Below, in pieces: positions 1-7,433 of a DNA stretch of 7,625 nt (position 1 is its first letter; the number at the start of each line of letters is the position of its first letter). A program made the translations under genes and the position numbers. The notes below the pieces were generated by a model that worked only from the letters and a program-made list of their open reading frames with translations, ran no database searches and was not told the origin of the DNA. Source of the DNA: Planctomycetota bacterium (GTDB lineage Bacteria; Planctomycetota; SZUA-567). The stretch spans positions 1 through 7,625 of the forward strand of contig JAJBTL010000251.1 of assembly GCA_020860865.1 (NCBI GenBank). The letters run 5' to 3'.

Positions 1-1
1 C

Positions 2-3000
2 GGCATACTCAAGCTGAACGACAAATACCAGGATAACAACGGAAATAACTTCTTCCTCTTCCACCGCCCCCGGCGCTGGAACGAAACGGAAAAAGTCTGG
101 ATGGGCTGGGAACGGAAGCGCGGCAAATTGGAAGACCTGAACCGCTTCCTCCTTGGCGAAGACCCTAACGTTTTCTCCTGCGTCGAAGGACAGACCCAGG
201 CCCTTTCGAATGTCCGCTACGTCATCACCCTCGACGCCGACACCGTCATGGCCCGCGACTCGGCGGTCAAGATGGTCGGCGCCATGGCGCATCCCCTGAA
301 CCGCCCGGTGTACGACGAACGCCTCGGCCGCGTCATCCAGGGCCACGGCATTCTCCAGCCCCGCGTCGACGCCAACCTCTCCGGCGCCAACCGCACCCTT
401 TACGCCCGCATGGGCGCCGGCGACATCGGCATCGACCCCTACACCACTGCCAGTTCCGACGTCTACCAGGACCTCTTCGACGAAGGGTCCTTCATCGGCA
501 AAGGCATCTATGACGTCCAGCTTTTCGACCAGGCCCTCGGCCGCCGGTTCCCGGATAATAAGATTCTCAGCCACGATCTCCTGGAAGGCTGCGTCGTCCG
601 GTCCGGCCTCCTCGGCGATGTCAAACTCTACGAAGATCCGCCGCGCACCTATCTCATGGACATTGCCCGCCGCCACCGCTGGGTCCGTGGCGACTGGCAA
701 ATCGCCAGTTACCTCATTGCCAAGGAAACCTTCGGCGGCAAACAGACCGACACGAAACCGCTCGGCGTCCTTTCGCAATGGAAGGTCCTGGACAACCTCC
801 GCCGCAGCGTCACCCCGATTGCCCTCGTCCTTCTCATGATCCTGGCGCTGGCGTTCCAGACTAATCCCGGCATGTACCTTCTTATCGGGTTCGGCGTCTA
901 CCTTGGGCCGGTCATCGTCTCCGGCCTGGTCGGCCTGTTTCGGAAATCTCCGGACAAAACCGTCGGCCAGCACCTCCGCAGTTCCCTCATGTCGACGTTC
1001 AGGCAGGCCGAACAGGTGTTGTTCAAATTCTCCTGCCAGCCGTTCGAGGCAATGATATCCGCCGACGCCATCCTCCGCAGCCTGTGGCGGCAAATCGTTT
1101 CGCATAAGCACCTCCTGCAATGGAACCCGTCCGCCAATTCCCTGAACGCCGGCCTCGACCGCCTCGGCGTCATCCTCTCCAGGATGTGGATTGGCCCGGT
1201 AGCGGCCCTGGTCATGGCCGGCGTCGTCCTGTCTAGTCATCCGGGACTGCTTCTCTACGCGGCGCCGCTTCTGATTCTATGGTTCCTCTCGCCGGTGTTC
1301 GCCTGGGTGTTGTCGCGGCCGCGCCGGGCCAGCGGGGAGACGTTGACGGCCAAACAGGAAAAGCTCCTCGCCGGCACCGCCCGCCGCATCTGGCACTTTT
1401 TCGAAACGTTTGTCGGCCCGGACGACAACTGGCTCCCGCCCGACAACTACCAGGAAAACCCGAAAGGCGTCGTCGCCCACCGGACCAGCCCGACCAATAT
1501 CGGCCTCTCCCTCCTGTCAAACCTGACCGCCCACGATTTCGGCTTCATCACCTCCCGGTCCCTTCTGGAACGAACGGAACTGACCTTCGCCTCGCTCCGG
1601 CGGATGAAACGCTTCCGTGGCCACCTTTACAACTGGTACGAAACGACAACGCTCCAGGTGTTGCGACCGGCCTACATATCAACCGTGGACAGCGGCAACT
1701 TCGCCGGTCACCTCCTTATTCTCGCCTCGGGCCTCCGGGAAATCGCCATGGCGCCCATCCTGGACAACCGCGTCTTTTCCGGCCTCCTTATTACCCTCGA
1801 CCTCGCCCTCTCCGACGCGGACAAACGCACCAGCCGGGCCATGGGCCACTTCGATTCGCTCCGGAAGCTCCTCGTCGAATACCGGGACAAGCCAACCGCC
1901 ACCGCCGCCGACTACCATGTCCGCCTCCGGGAAGTCGAGGACGCCATAGCCAACCTCGACGCCCGCTGGCTGGCCGGACCGGCCGGCGGCGAAGCCGCCT
2001 GGATCTGGTTCGACGCGGTGAAGCGCCAGTGCCAGGCCGCCCGGAACTATCTGGACGCCCTCGCCCCCTGGGCCAAGGCGCTGGCGACGCGGCCGGAATG
2101 GCGAGACATTCCGGAACTCCAAAAACTCCCAAGCCTCCTCGACACCGTCGGCCTCGGCGACCGGATCGTCGCCGAACGGTCGCTCCGTGAAGACGGGGGC
2201 GTTCCGTTCTCGAAAGAACTTCTGGACCTTCTCCACACCGGCAGCGACGAAGCCCACCGCCGCCTCGCCTCCATCCAGCACCTCCTGGTCGAATGTGAGG
2301 ACTTTGCCGATATCGATCTCGAGTTCCTCTACGACAAGGGAAAACGCTTCCTCGCCATCGGCTACAATGCGAGCGATCACCGCCTCGACGAAAGCTTCTA
2401 CGACCTCCTCGCTTCCGAAGCGCGTCTCGCCGCCTACCTCGGCATCGCCCAGCACAAGATACCGCAGGAAAGCTGGTTCGCCCTCGGCCGCATGCTCACC
2501 CTCCCGGGGAAGCGGCCGCTCCTCATTTCATGGTCCGGATCGATGTTCGAATATCTTATGCCGGCCCTGGTCATGCCCTGCTACGAAGACACCCTCCTTG
2601 ACGACACCTGCAAGGCCTGCGTCGAAATGCAAATCGAATACGGCAATGCCAGGAACGTCCCCTGGGGCATTTCAGAATCCGGGTATTACCTTTATGACGC
2701 CGAGCAGAATTACCAGTACCGCGCCTTCGGCGTTCCGGAACTCGGCCTCAAGCACACCGCCAACCAGGATCTTGTCATCGCCCCCTACGCCACCTGCCTG
2801 GCGGCGATAGTCTATCCGGCCCGGGCCGCCGAAAACCTCAGGCGCATGCAGAGGTCCGGCTACTCGTCCATCTACGGCTTTTACGAAGCGGTCGACTTCA
2901 CCCCGACCCGCCTGCCCCGTGGCGAGACGCACGCGGTCGTGCAGTCCTACATGGCCCACCACCAGGGCATGAGCCTCGTGGCCCTCGGCCAGGTACTTCT

Positions 3001-3358
3001 CGGAAAACCGATGCACCGCCGGTTCGAGGCGAACCCGCTTCTTCATTCCGCCTCGCAGCTTCTCGAGGAAATGGTCCCGGCGGAAAAGGCCCTCTATTTC
3101 CACTCGACCTACAGCCCGGAACACCGGCCGCTGGCGGCCGGGGAAGAATCTCCGGTCCGCGTCGTGGACAACCCGGACACGCCGATTCCGGAAGTGCACC
3201 TCCTGTCGAACGGCCGCTACCACGTCATGGTCACCGCCGCCGGCGGCGGGTACAGCCGGTTCGAGGAAATATCCCTAACCCGTTGGAAGGAAGACCCGAC
3301 CCGGGACAACTGGGGAACGTTCTGCTATCTCCGCGACCGGGAAAGCGGCGACGTCTGA
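2..3358 (+). CDS. ndvB: Cyclic beta-1,2-glucan synthase, N-terminal part (GT84 + cyclization domain), 5'-partial, ended by premature TGA
   Basis: The frame is already open at the left edge, so the true start and roughly 450-550 N-terminal residues are missing if the family length of about 2,800 residues applies. Counting from the first full codon there are 1118 residues. Residues 23-55 resemble the NdvB stretch before the GT core. A GT-A type DAD motif (LDADT) lies at 78-80, SHDLLEG at 190-196 with the probable catalytic acid, and RRHRW, a Q/RxxRW-like motif, at 223-227. Four hydrophobic segments follow, at about 270-286, 291-313, 395-413 and 418-437. Residues 450-1005 form the glycoamylase-like/GH189 domain, which closes the glucan ring, with VPWGISESGYY (Glu 892), YEAVDF (Glu 962) and MAHHQGM (984-990). 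From about 1065 a GH94-type beta-sandwich begins and is cut at 1118 by TGA. The frame continues open beyond it. The family assignment is firm. That a stable product is made from this fragment is doubtful. Confidence 0.9.
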   Translation, partial: GILKLNDKYQDNNGNNFFLFHRPRRWNETEKVWMGWERKRGKLEDLNRFLLGEDPNVFSCVEGQTQALSNVRYVITLDADTVMARDSAVKMVGAMAHPLNRPVYDERLGRVIQGHGILQPRVDANLSGANRTLYARMGAGDIGIDPYTTASSDVYQDLFDEGSFIGKGIYDVQLFDQALGRRFPDNKILSHDLLEGCVVRSGLLGDVKLYEDPPRTYLMDIARRHRWVRGDWQIASYLIAKETFGGKQTDTKPLGVLSQWKVLDNLRRSVTPIALVLLMILALAFQTNPGMYLLIGFGVYLGPVIVSGLVGLFRKSPDKTVGQHLRSSLMSTFRQAEQVLFKFSCQPFEAMISADAILRSLWRQIVSHKHLLQWNPSANSLNAGLDRLGVILSRMWIGPVAALVMAGVVLSSHPGLLLYAAPLLILWFLSPVFAWVLSRPRRASGETLTAKQEKLLAGTARRIWHFFETFVGPDDNWLPPDNYQENPKGVVAHRTSPTNIGLSLLSNLTAHDFGFITSRSLLERTELTFASLRRMKRFRGHLYNWYETTTLQVLRPAYISTVDSGNFAGHLLILASGLREIAMAPILDNRVFSGLLITLDLALSDADKRTSRAMGHFDSLRKLLVEYRDKPTATAADYHVRLREVEDAIANLDARWLAGPAGGEAAWIWFDAVKRQCQAARNYLDALAPWAKALATRPEWRDIPELQKLPSLLDTVGLGDRIVAERSLREDGGVPFSKELLDLLHTGSDEAHRRLASIQHLLVECEDFADIDLEFLYDKGKRFLAIGYNASDHRLDESFYDLLASEARLAAYLGIAQHKIPQESWFALGRMLTLPGKRPLLISWSGSMFEYLMPALVMPCYEDTLLDDTCKACVEMQIEYGNARNVPWGISESGYYLYDAEQNYQYRAFGVPELGLKHTANQDLVIAPYATCLAAIVYPARAAENLRRMQRSGYSSIYGFYEAVDFTPTRLPRGETHAVVQSYMAHHQGMSLVALGQVLLGKPMHRRFEANPLLHSASQLLEEMVPAEKALYFHSTYSPEHRPLAAGEESPVRVVDNPDTPIPEVHLLSNGRYHVMVTAAGGGYSRFEEISLTRWKEDPTRDNWGTFCYLRDRESGDV

Positions 3359-3388
3359 TCGAACACGCACCAGCCGATCTGCCTCCCG
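3257..3388 (+). repeat. First copy of a duplicated GH94-type beta-sandwich motif (protein-level repeat)
   Basis: LTRWKEDPTRDNWGTFCYLRD at about 3275-3337 matches LTPWRNDPVSDQPGECLYIRD at about 4817-4879 without gaps, with 10 of 21 residues identical. The similarity continues through ESG against ETG and up to the stop/Trp column. It is an ancient domain duplication typical of this family, visible only at protein level and not as a DNA repeat. Its use here is to show what residue the TGA replaces. Confidence 0.7.
3356..3358 (+). other. In-frame TGA interrupting the glucan synthase gene
   Basis: The codons around it read GTC TGA TCG, and the same frame is open on both sides for over 1,100 codons. 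It falls inside the first GH94-type beta-sandwich. The second sandwich of the same protein aligns without gaps: RDRESGDV*S (from 3332) against RDEETGRFWS (from 4874), which puts the stop opposite Trp TGG at 4898-4900. Family members, as I recall them, also have Trp-Ser here. A single G-to-A change at 3358 would explain it. The cause could be a real nonsense mutation, a sequencing or assembly error, or readthrough. The sequence alone cannot separate these. Confidence 0.9.
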
Positions 3389-3465
3389 AACGGATTTTTC
3401 GAAGCGACCTTCGCCGAAGGCAAGGCCGAATACCACCGCCGCGACGGCGATTTCGACTGCTACAC

Positions 3466-3469
3466 GGAG
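3466..3469 (+). promoter_or_regulatory. Possible internal ribosome binding site (GGAG) before GTG 3476
   Basis: GGAG lies 6 nt upstream of an in-frame GTG at 3476-3478, which is 117 nt past the premature TGA. It could allow translation to restart on the downstream fragment. GGAG is common in GC-rich coding DNA and this may be chance. If the TGA is an error, the site has no role. Confidence 0.25.
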
Positions 3470-3475
3470 ATCGTC

Positions 3476-6400
3476 GTGTCGCCGGAGGACGATGTCGAAG
3501 TGCGCCGCATACGTATAACGAACCGCTCCGGCCGTGAACGCCTCATCGACGTCACCTCCTACGCGGAAATCGCCCTGAACACCCAGGCCGCCGACGACAG
3601 TCACCCGGCCTTCAGCAAACTGTTTGTCGAAACGCGCATTATCCCCGAGCGCCAGGCCATCCTCGCCACCCGCCGACCCCGGAAGGAAGGGGACGTCATG
3701 CCCCAACTCTTCCACATGCTGGCGGTCCGTGGCATCAACGGCGGCGACGTGTCCTACGAGTCCGACCGCCTCGCCTTCCTCGGGCGCGGTAACGACGCGA
3801 CAACCCCGCGCGCCCTCGACCCGGACGTCACCGACTTGTCCGGGCAGGAAGGCGCCGTCCTCGATCCGGTCTTCGCCATCCGCTCTGCCATCCGCCTCGA
3901 GGCGGGCGGCGCTGCCATCGTCGATCTCGTCACCGGCGTCGGCCAGGACGAAGCGGACGCGTTCCGCATCATGGAAAAATACCAGGACCAGCGTTCAACC
4001 GAAAAAGCCCTCGACATGGCCTGGACCCACGGCCAGCTTCTCCTCCGGCAACTCAACATAACCGACGCCGAAGCGCTCCGCTTCACCCAACTGGCCGGTT
4101 CAATCCTCTTCGCCAATCCGGCCTTCCGCGCCAGCCCGGCCGTCATTATGAAAAACCGCCAGGGTCAGTCCGGCCTGTGGGGCTACGCCATTTCCGGGGA
4201 CGTCCCGCTTGTCCTCCTGAAAGCGTCGGACCCGTCCCGGATTAAACTCGTCAACACCCTTATCCAAGCCCATTCCTACTGGCGGCAAAAAGGCCTCAAG
4301 GTCGACCTCATGATCTGGAACGACGACGAGTCCGGCTACCGCCAGGAACTCCACGACCAGATCGCCAGCCTGGCCGGCGCCGCCCTCGACGACGCCATTA
4401 TGGAAAAACCGGGCGGCATCTTCATCCGTTCCACCGAACGTATCGCGCCGGAGGACCGCGTCCTTATTGAAACGGTGGCGCGGGTGGTCATAGCGGACAG
4501 CGCCGGGACGCTGGAAGAACAGCTCCGCCGGGTGGCTAAAAACGATACGCCGTCCGACGCGTCCAGGCCGTTCTACTCGGACGAGGTGGCGGAGGAAGAG
4601 GACGAACCGGACGACACGGTCCAGCCGGGCGAATTGGTGTTCGACAACGGCTACGGCGGCTTCACGCCGGATGGCCGCGAATATGTTGTCGTCACGGACG
4701 ACAAATCCATGACGCCGCTCCCGTGGGTCAACGTCATGGCCAATCCGAAGTTCGGCACCATCGCTTCGGAAGCGGGCGCCTTCCACACCTGGAGCGAAAA
4801 CGCCCACGAGTTCCGCCTCACGCCGTGGCGGAACGATCCGGTCAGTGATCAACCGGGCGAGTGCCTCTATATCCGTGACGAAGAGACCGGCCGGTTCTGG
4901 TCGCCGACGCCCCTTCCCTGCCGGAGCGGCGGACGGTTCGTCACCCGTCACGGCTTCGGGTATAGTATTTATGAACATTCGGAAATGGGCATTCACAGCC
5001 AGCTCACGGTGCACGTCGACCGCCACGACGGGATAAAATTCTTCACCCTGTCCCTGAAGAACGTCTCCGAACGCCAACGCAACCTCAGCGTCACCGGCTA
5101 TGTCGAATGGATTCTTGGGGACATCCGGGAAAAGACCGGCATGCACGTCATCACCGGCATCGATTCCCACAGCGGCGCCCTTATCGCCCGTAACCACTAC
5201 AACGGCGAATTCCGTGGCCGCACCGTTTTCCTCGACGTCAACGATCCCGGCCGCACCGTCACAGGCGATCGCCGCGAGTTTGTCGGCCGGAACCGGAGCC
5301 TCGAAGATCCGCGCGGCATGCGCCGGGACAGCCTGTCCGGCCGCGTCGGACCCGGCCTCGACCCGTGCGGCGCCGCCCAGGTCAAGTTCAACCTCGGTCC
5401 CGGCCAGGAGCGGGAAGTCGTGTTCCGCCTCGGCGTCGCCGACAGCCTGGACGCCGCCCGCCGCCTTATCCGCGAGAGCCGAGGCGTCGACGACGCCCAT
5501 GCCAGCCTCAAGGCGGTCAAGGATTATTGGAAGGAAGTCCTCGGCACCATCACGGTGGAGACGCCGGACCAGGCCTTCAACTTCATGGCGAACGGCTGGC
5601 TTCTCTACCAGACCCTGTCCTGCCGGTTTTGGGGACGGTCGGCGACGTACCAGTCCGGTGGCGCCATCGGCTTCCGGGATCAACTCCAGGACTCGATGGC
5701 ACTCCTTTACGCCGAACCGGGCCTGGTCCGGAGCCACATCCTCGAATGCGCCGCCCACCAGTTCCCGGAAGGCGACGTCCTCCACTGGTGGCATCCGCCG
5801 TCCGGCCGGGGCGTCCGGACCAAGTGCTCGGACGACTACCTCTGGCTTGCTTACTGCACAGAACATTATATCCGCGTCACCGGCGACACCGGCATCCTCG
5901 ATGAAAAAATCCGCTTCATTCAGGGCCGCCCGCTCCGGGACGACGAGGAATCGTATTACGATCTCATGCAAAAGTCGGACGAAACGGCCAGCCTCTACGA
6001 ACACTGCCGCCGCTCCATCCAGCACGGCCTCCGTCTCGGCCGCCACGACTTGCCGCTCATGGGTTCCGGAGACTGGAACGACGGCATGGATCTGGTCGGC
6101 ATCGACGGCGCCGGCGAAAGCGTCTGGCTCGCCTTCTTCGTCTACTCCGTTCTGACCAGTTTCGCCGGCGTCGCCGACCGGCGCGGCGACGACGAATACG
6201 CCGCCCTCTGCCGGGAAAACGCCGCCAAACTGGTCGAAGCCATCCGCGAGAACACCTGGGACGGCGACTGGTACCGCCGCGCCTACTTCGACGACGGCAC
6301 TCCTCTCGGGTCGAAGGACAGCCCGGAGTGCACCATCGACTCCATCGCGCAGAGCTGGTCCGTCCTCTCCGGCGCCGGCGATATCGACCGGGCCAGGCGG

Positions 6401-7027
6401 GCCATGCAGTCGTTGGACGAACGCCTCATCGACGACGAAAACCTCCTCGTCCGTCTCTTCACTCCCGCCTTTAACGCCTGGGACAAAAATCCGGGCTACA
6501 TCAAGGGCTATGTCCCCGGCGTCCGGGAAAACGGCGGCCAATACACCCATGCCGCCATCTGGGCGGCGATGGCTTTCGCCCGCGAGGGCGACCGGGAAAA
6601 CGCCTGGCGCCTGCAAAAACTCCTGAACCCGATCAGCCACGGCAGCTCGACGGAATGGGCGGAAAAATACATGGCGGAACCCTACGTCATCGCCGCCGAC
6701 ATCTATACGAACCCGCAGCATCCCGGTCGCGGCGGCTGGTCCTGGTACACCGGGTCGGCGTCGTGGCTGTACCGGTTCCTTATTGAAAGCATCCTCGGCT
6801 TCGGCCTGGAAGTCGACACGGTCAAACTGAATCCGTGCGTGCCGGCGGAGTGGCAAAGCTTCCGCATTCGCCTGAACCGGCGCGGCGCCAGCCACGACAT
6901 TGTCGTCCGGGCCGCCCGGTCCGGCGTGGTCCCGAGCGGCGTCGACGTGGACGGCGTTCCCGGCGACGGACCAGACATCACCCTGCCGGACGACCGGCAG
7001 AACCACTCGGTCGAGGTACGGCTATAA
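3476..7027 (+). CDS. ndvB: Cyclic beta-1,2-glucan synthase, C-terminal part (GH94 phosphorylase-type module), separated by in-frame stop
   Basis: This is the second part of the same gene, in the same frame as the upstream fragment. The 117 nt between TGA and this GTG also read as family sequence (for example SNTHQPICLPNG). GTG 3476 is therefore only the first usable start after the stop, not an evolved N-terminus. The fragment has 1183 residues. Residues 1-60 finish the first beta-sandwich. About 240-285 contain the linker block PLVLLKASDPSRIKLVN and YWRQKGLKVDLMIWND. The second sandwich starts near 387 (LVFDNGYGGFTPDG). The (alpha/alpha)6 catalytic domain starts near 696, with GFRDQLQDSMALLYAEP and GSGDWNDGMDLVG. 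The DWND motif at 866-869 carries the general-acid Asp of GH94 phosphorylases. GYVPGVRENGGQYTHAAIW and GRGGWSWYTGSASWLYR follow. A C-terminal cap (VKLNPCVPAEWQ) starts near 1116. In intact enzymes this module phosphorolyses beta-1,2-glucan and controls chain length. It ends at TAA with no further stop or frameshift. Confidence 0.88.
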   Translation: MSPEDDVEVRRIRITNRSGRERLIDVTSYAEIALNTQAADDSHPAFSKLFVETRIIPERQAILATRRPRKEGDVMPQLFHMLAVRGINGGDVSYESDRLAFLGRGNDATTPRALDPDVTDLSGQEGAVLDPVFAIRSAIRLEAGGAAIVDLVTGVGQDEADAFRIMEKYQDQRSTEKALDMAWTHGQLLLRQLNITDAEALRFTQLAGSILFANPAFRASPAVIMKNRQGQSGLWGYAISGDVPLVLLKASDPSRIKLVNTLIQAHSYWRQKGLKVDLMIWNDDESGYRQELHDQIASLAGAALDDAIMEKPGGIFIRSTERIAPEDRVLIETVARVVIADSAGTLEEQLRRVAKNDTPSDASRPFYSDEVAEEEDEPDDTVQPGELVFDNGYGGFTPDGREYVVVTDDKSMTPLPWVNVMANPKFGTIASEAGAFHTWSENAHEFRLTPWRNDPVSDQPGECLYIRDEETGRFWSPTPLPCRSGGRFVTRHGFGYSIYEHSEMGIHSQLTVHVDRHDGIKFFTLSLKNVSERQRNLSVTGYVEWILGDIREKTGMHVITGIDSHSGALIARNHYNGEFRGRTVFLDVNDPGRTVTGDRREFVGRNRSLEDPRGMRRDSLSGRVGPGLDPCGAAQVKFNLGPGQEREVVFRLGVADSLDAARRLIRESRGVDDAHASLKAVKDYWKEVLGTITVETPDQAFNFMANGWLLYQTLSCRFWGRSATYQSGGAIGFRDQLQDSMALLYAEPGLVRSHILECAAHQFPEGDVLHWWHPPSGRGVRTKCSDDYLWLAYCTEHYIRVTGDTGILDEKIRFIQGRPLRDDEESYYDLMQKSDETASLYEHCRRSIQHGLRLGRHDLPLMGSGDWNDGMDLVGIDGAGESVWLAFFVYSVLTSFAGVADRRGDDEYAALCRENAAKLVEAIRENTWDGDWYRRAYFDDGTPLGSKDSPECTIDSIAQSWSVLSGAGDIDRARRAMQSLDERLIDDENLLVRLFTPAFNAWDKNPGYIKGYVPGVRENGGQYTHAAIWAAMAFAREGDRENAWRLQKLLNPISHGSSTEWAEKYMAEPYVIAADIYTNPQHPGRGGWSWYTGSASWLYRFLIESILGFGLEVDTVKLNPCVPAEWQSFRIRLNRRGASHDIVVRAARSGVVPSGVDVDGVPGDGPDITLPDDRQNHSVEVRL
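4800..4930 (+). repeat. Second copy of the duplicated GH94-type beta-sandwich motif
   Basis: This is the partner of the motif near 3257-3388. It keeps TGG (Trp) at 4898-4900 in the column where the first copy has TGA, followed in both by Ser (TCG). Domain boundaries are approximate. Confidence 0.7.
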
Positions 7028-7051
7028 GTTTTAGAAAAAGCCTCCTCACGG

Positions 7052-7080
7052 CGGTGCGGACCGGTCGCGCGTCCGCACCG
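7052..7080 (+). other. Strong GC-rich hairpin in the spacer after the synthase gene
   Basis: Bases 7052-7061 (CGGTGCGGAC) are perfectly complementary to 7071-7080, giving a 10-bp stem with a 9-nt loop, 24 nt after the synthase TAA. No T-tract follows, so it is not a standard intrinsic terminator. An alternative 6-bp stem, 7074-7079 with 7086-7091, would use part of the same 3' arm, so the two are mutually exclusive. It may protect the 3' end of the mRNA, attenuate read-through into the small ORF, or have no function. The rest of the 124-bp spacer shows no convincing promoter. Confidence 0.5.
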
Positions 7081-7136
7081 AACCGGGTGCGACACGTCCA
7101 TCCGAGCGGGCGGCTAACATGGCCCGCGATTGAAAG

Positions 7137-7143
7137 AAAGGAG
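7137..7143 (+). promoter_or_regulatory. Ribosome binding site of the small ORF
   Basis: AAAGGAG lies 8 nt before ATG 7152 in an A-rich, locally GC-poor stretch. This is a near-ideal Shine-Dalgarno sequence and spacing. It is the main reason to believe the small ORF is translated. Confidence 0.75.
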
Positions 7144-7151
7144 AAACCACC

Positions 7152-7337
7152 ATGCAATCCAAAACCAACTGGGATTATTTCTGCGAACTGATGATTGCCA
7201 TTCCCGGCCTCAACTCCATGTTCACCGACGCCCCCGGCACCGACAACGCCATGACAAAGAGTAAAATGTACAAGGACGACACGACGCTCGATTGGCGCAC
7301 CGGCATGTCCGGCCGCCACGGCCAGCCGACGCCATAA
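7152..7337 (+). CDS. Small hypothetical protein, 61 aa
   Basis: I do not recognise this protein. It starts at ATG with a strong AAAGGAG 8 nt upstream and ends at TAA about 40 nt before an intrinsic terminator. Codons favour C in the third position like the long gene upstream, which supports real coding. The N-terminal third (NWDYFCELMIAIPGLNSMF) is mildly hydrophobic and aromatic, too short and mixed for a clear membrane span or signal peptide. The C-terminal half is polar and charged (MTKSKMYKDDTTLDWRTG) and ends in a Gly/Pro/His-rich tail, probably disordered. It has one Cys and no metal-binding pattern. It lies 124 bp downstream of the synthase on the same strand, so it could be co-transcribed with it or have its own weak promoter. 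A link to glucan synthesis is not shown by the sequence. Confidence 0.6.
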   Translation: MQSKTNWDYFCELMIAIPGLNSMFTDAPGTDNAMTKSKMYKDDTTLDWRTGMSGRHGQPTP

Positions 7338-7342
7338 TGCCG

Positions 7343-7355
7343 GCCGCCCTGCGGC
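7343..7355 (+). other. Short GC hairpin just after the small ORF
   Basis: GCCGC at 7343-7347 pairs with GCGGC at 7351-7355 around a CCT loop, a few bases after the TAA. It has no T-tract and is followed 20 nt later by the real terminator. In DNA this GC-rich it may be chance. Confidence 0.25.
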
Positions 7356-7374
7356 AGCGAAATCGTCATACCAT

Positions 7375-7408
7375 AAAAAAACCGCCGATAACCGGCGGTT
7401 GTTTTTTT
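7375..7408. terminator. Bidirectional rho-independent terminator
   Basis: An 8-bp stem, AACCGCCG (7380-7387) with CGGCGGTT (7393-7400), has a 5-nt loop. It is flanked by seven A on the left (7375-7381, overlapping the stem base) and seven T on the right (7402-7408, after one G). Read on the plus strand it ends the small-ORF transcript. Read on the minus strand, with the T-run directly after the stem, it ends the kinase transcript, whose stop codon is about 25 nt away. This fits a shared terminator between convergent genes. Confidence 0.9.
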
Positions 7409-7433
7409 GTGAATGGGAATGGCGACTGAACCG

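Noticed and set aside
1279..2190. Plus-strand 303-codon ORF in another frame inside the cyclization domain
   Set aside because: The translation is Pro/Arg-rich, typical of a shifted frame in GC-rich DNA, and it overlaps well-conserved family sequence.
3356..3400. UGA as a selenocysteine codon
   Set aside because: The aligned residue is Trp, not Cys, the family is not a selenoprotein family, and I see no convincing bSECIS-like stem-loop with a proper apical loop just after the TGA.
3359..3475. A true intergenic gap between two natural genes
   Set aside because: The bases translate in the same frame as continuous beta-sandwich sequence, so this is the interior of one gene, not a spacer.
4100..7006. 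Antisense open frame of 968 codons opposite the C-terminal synthase fragment
   Set aside because: The long minus-strand frame arises from the GC-rich, C-ending codon use of the real gene. Its translation is low-complexity, rich in V, A, G, D and E, with no recognisable domain and no ribosome binding site. The plus-strand frame has clear GH94 motifs.
7089..7120. Promoter before the small ORF (GCGACA with TAACAT)
   Set aside because: The -10-like TAACAT is plausible but the -35-like element is poor and the spacing is 20 nt. This is too weak to call.
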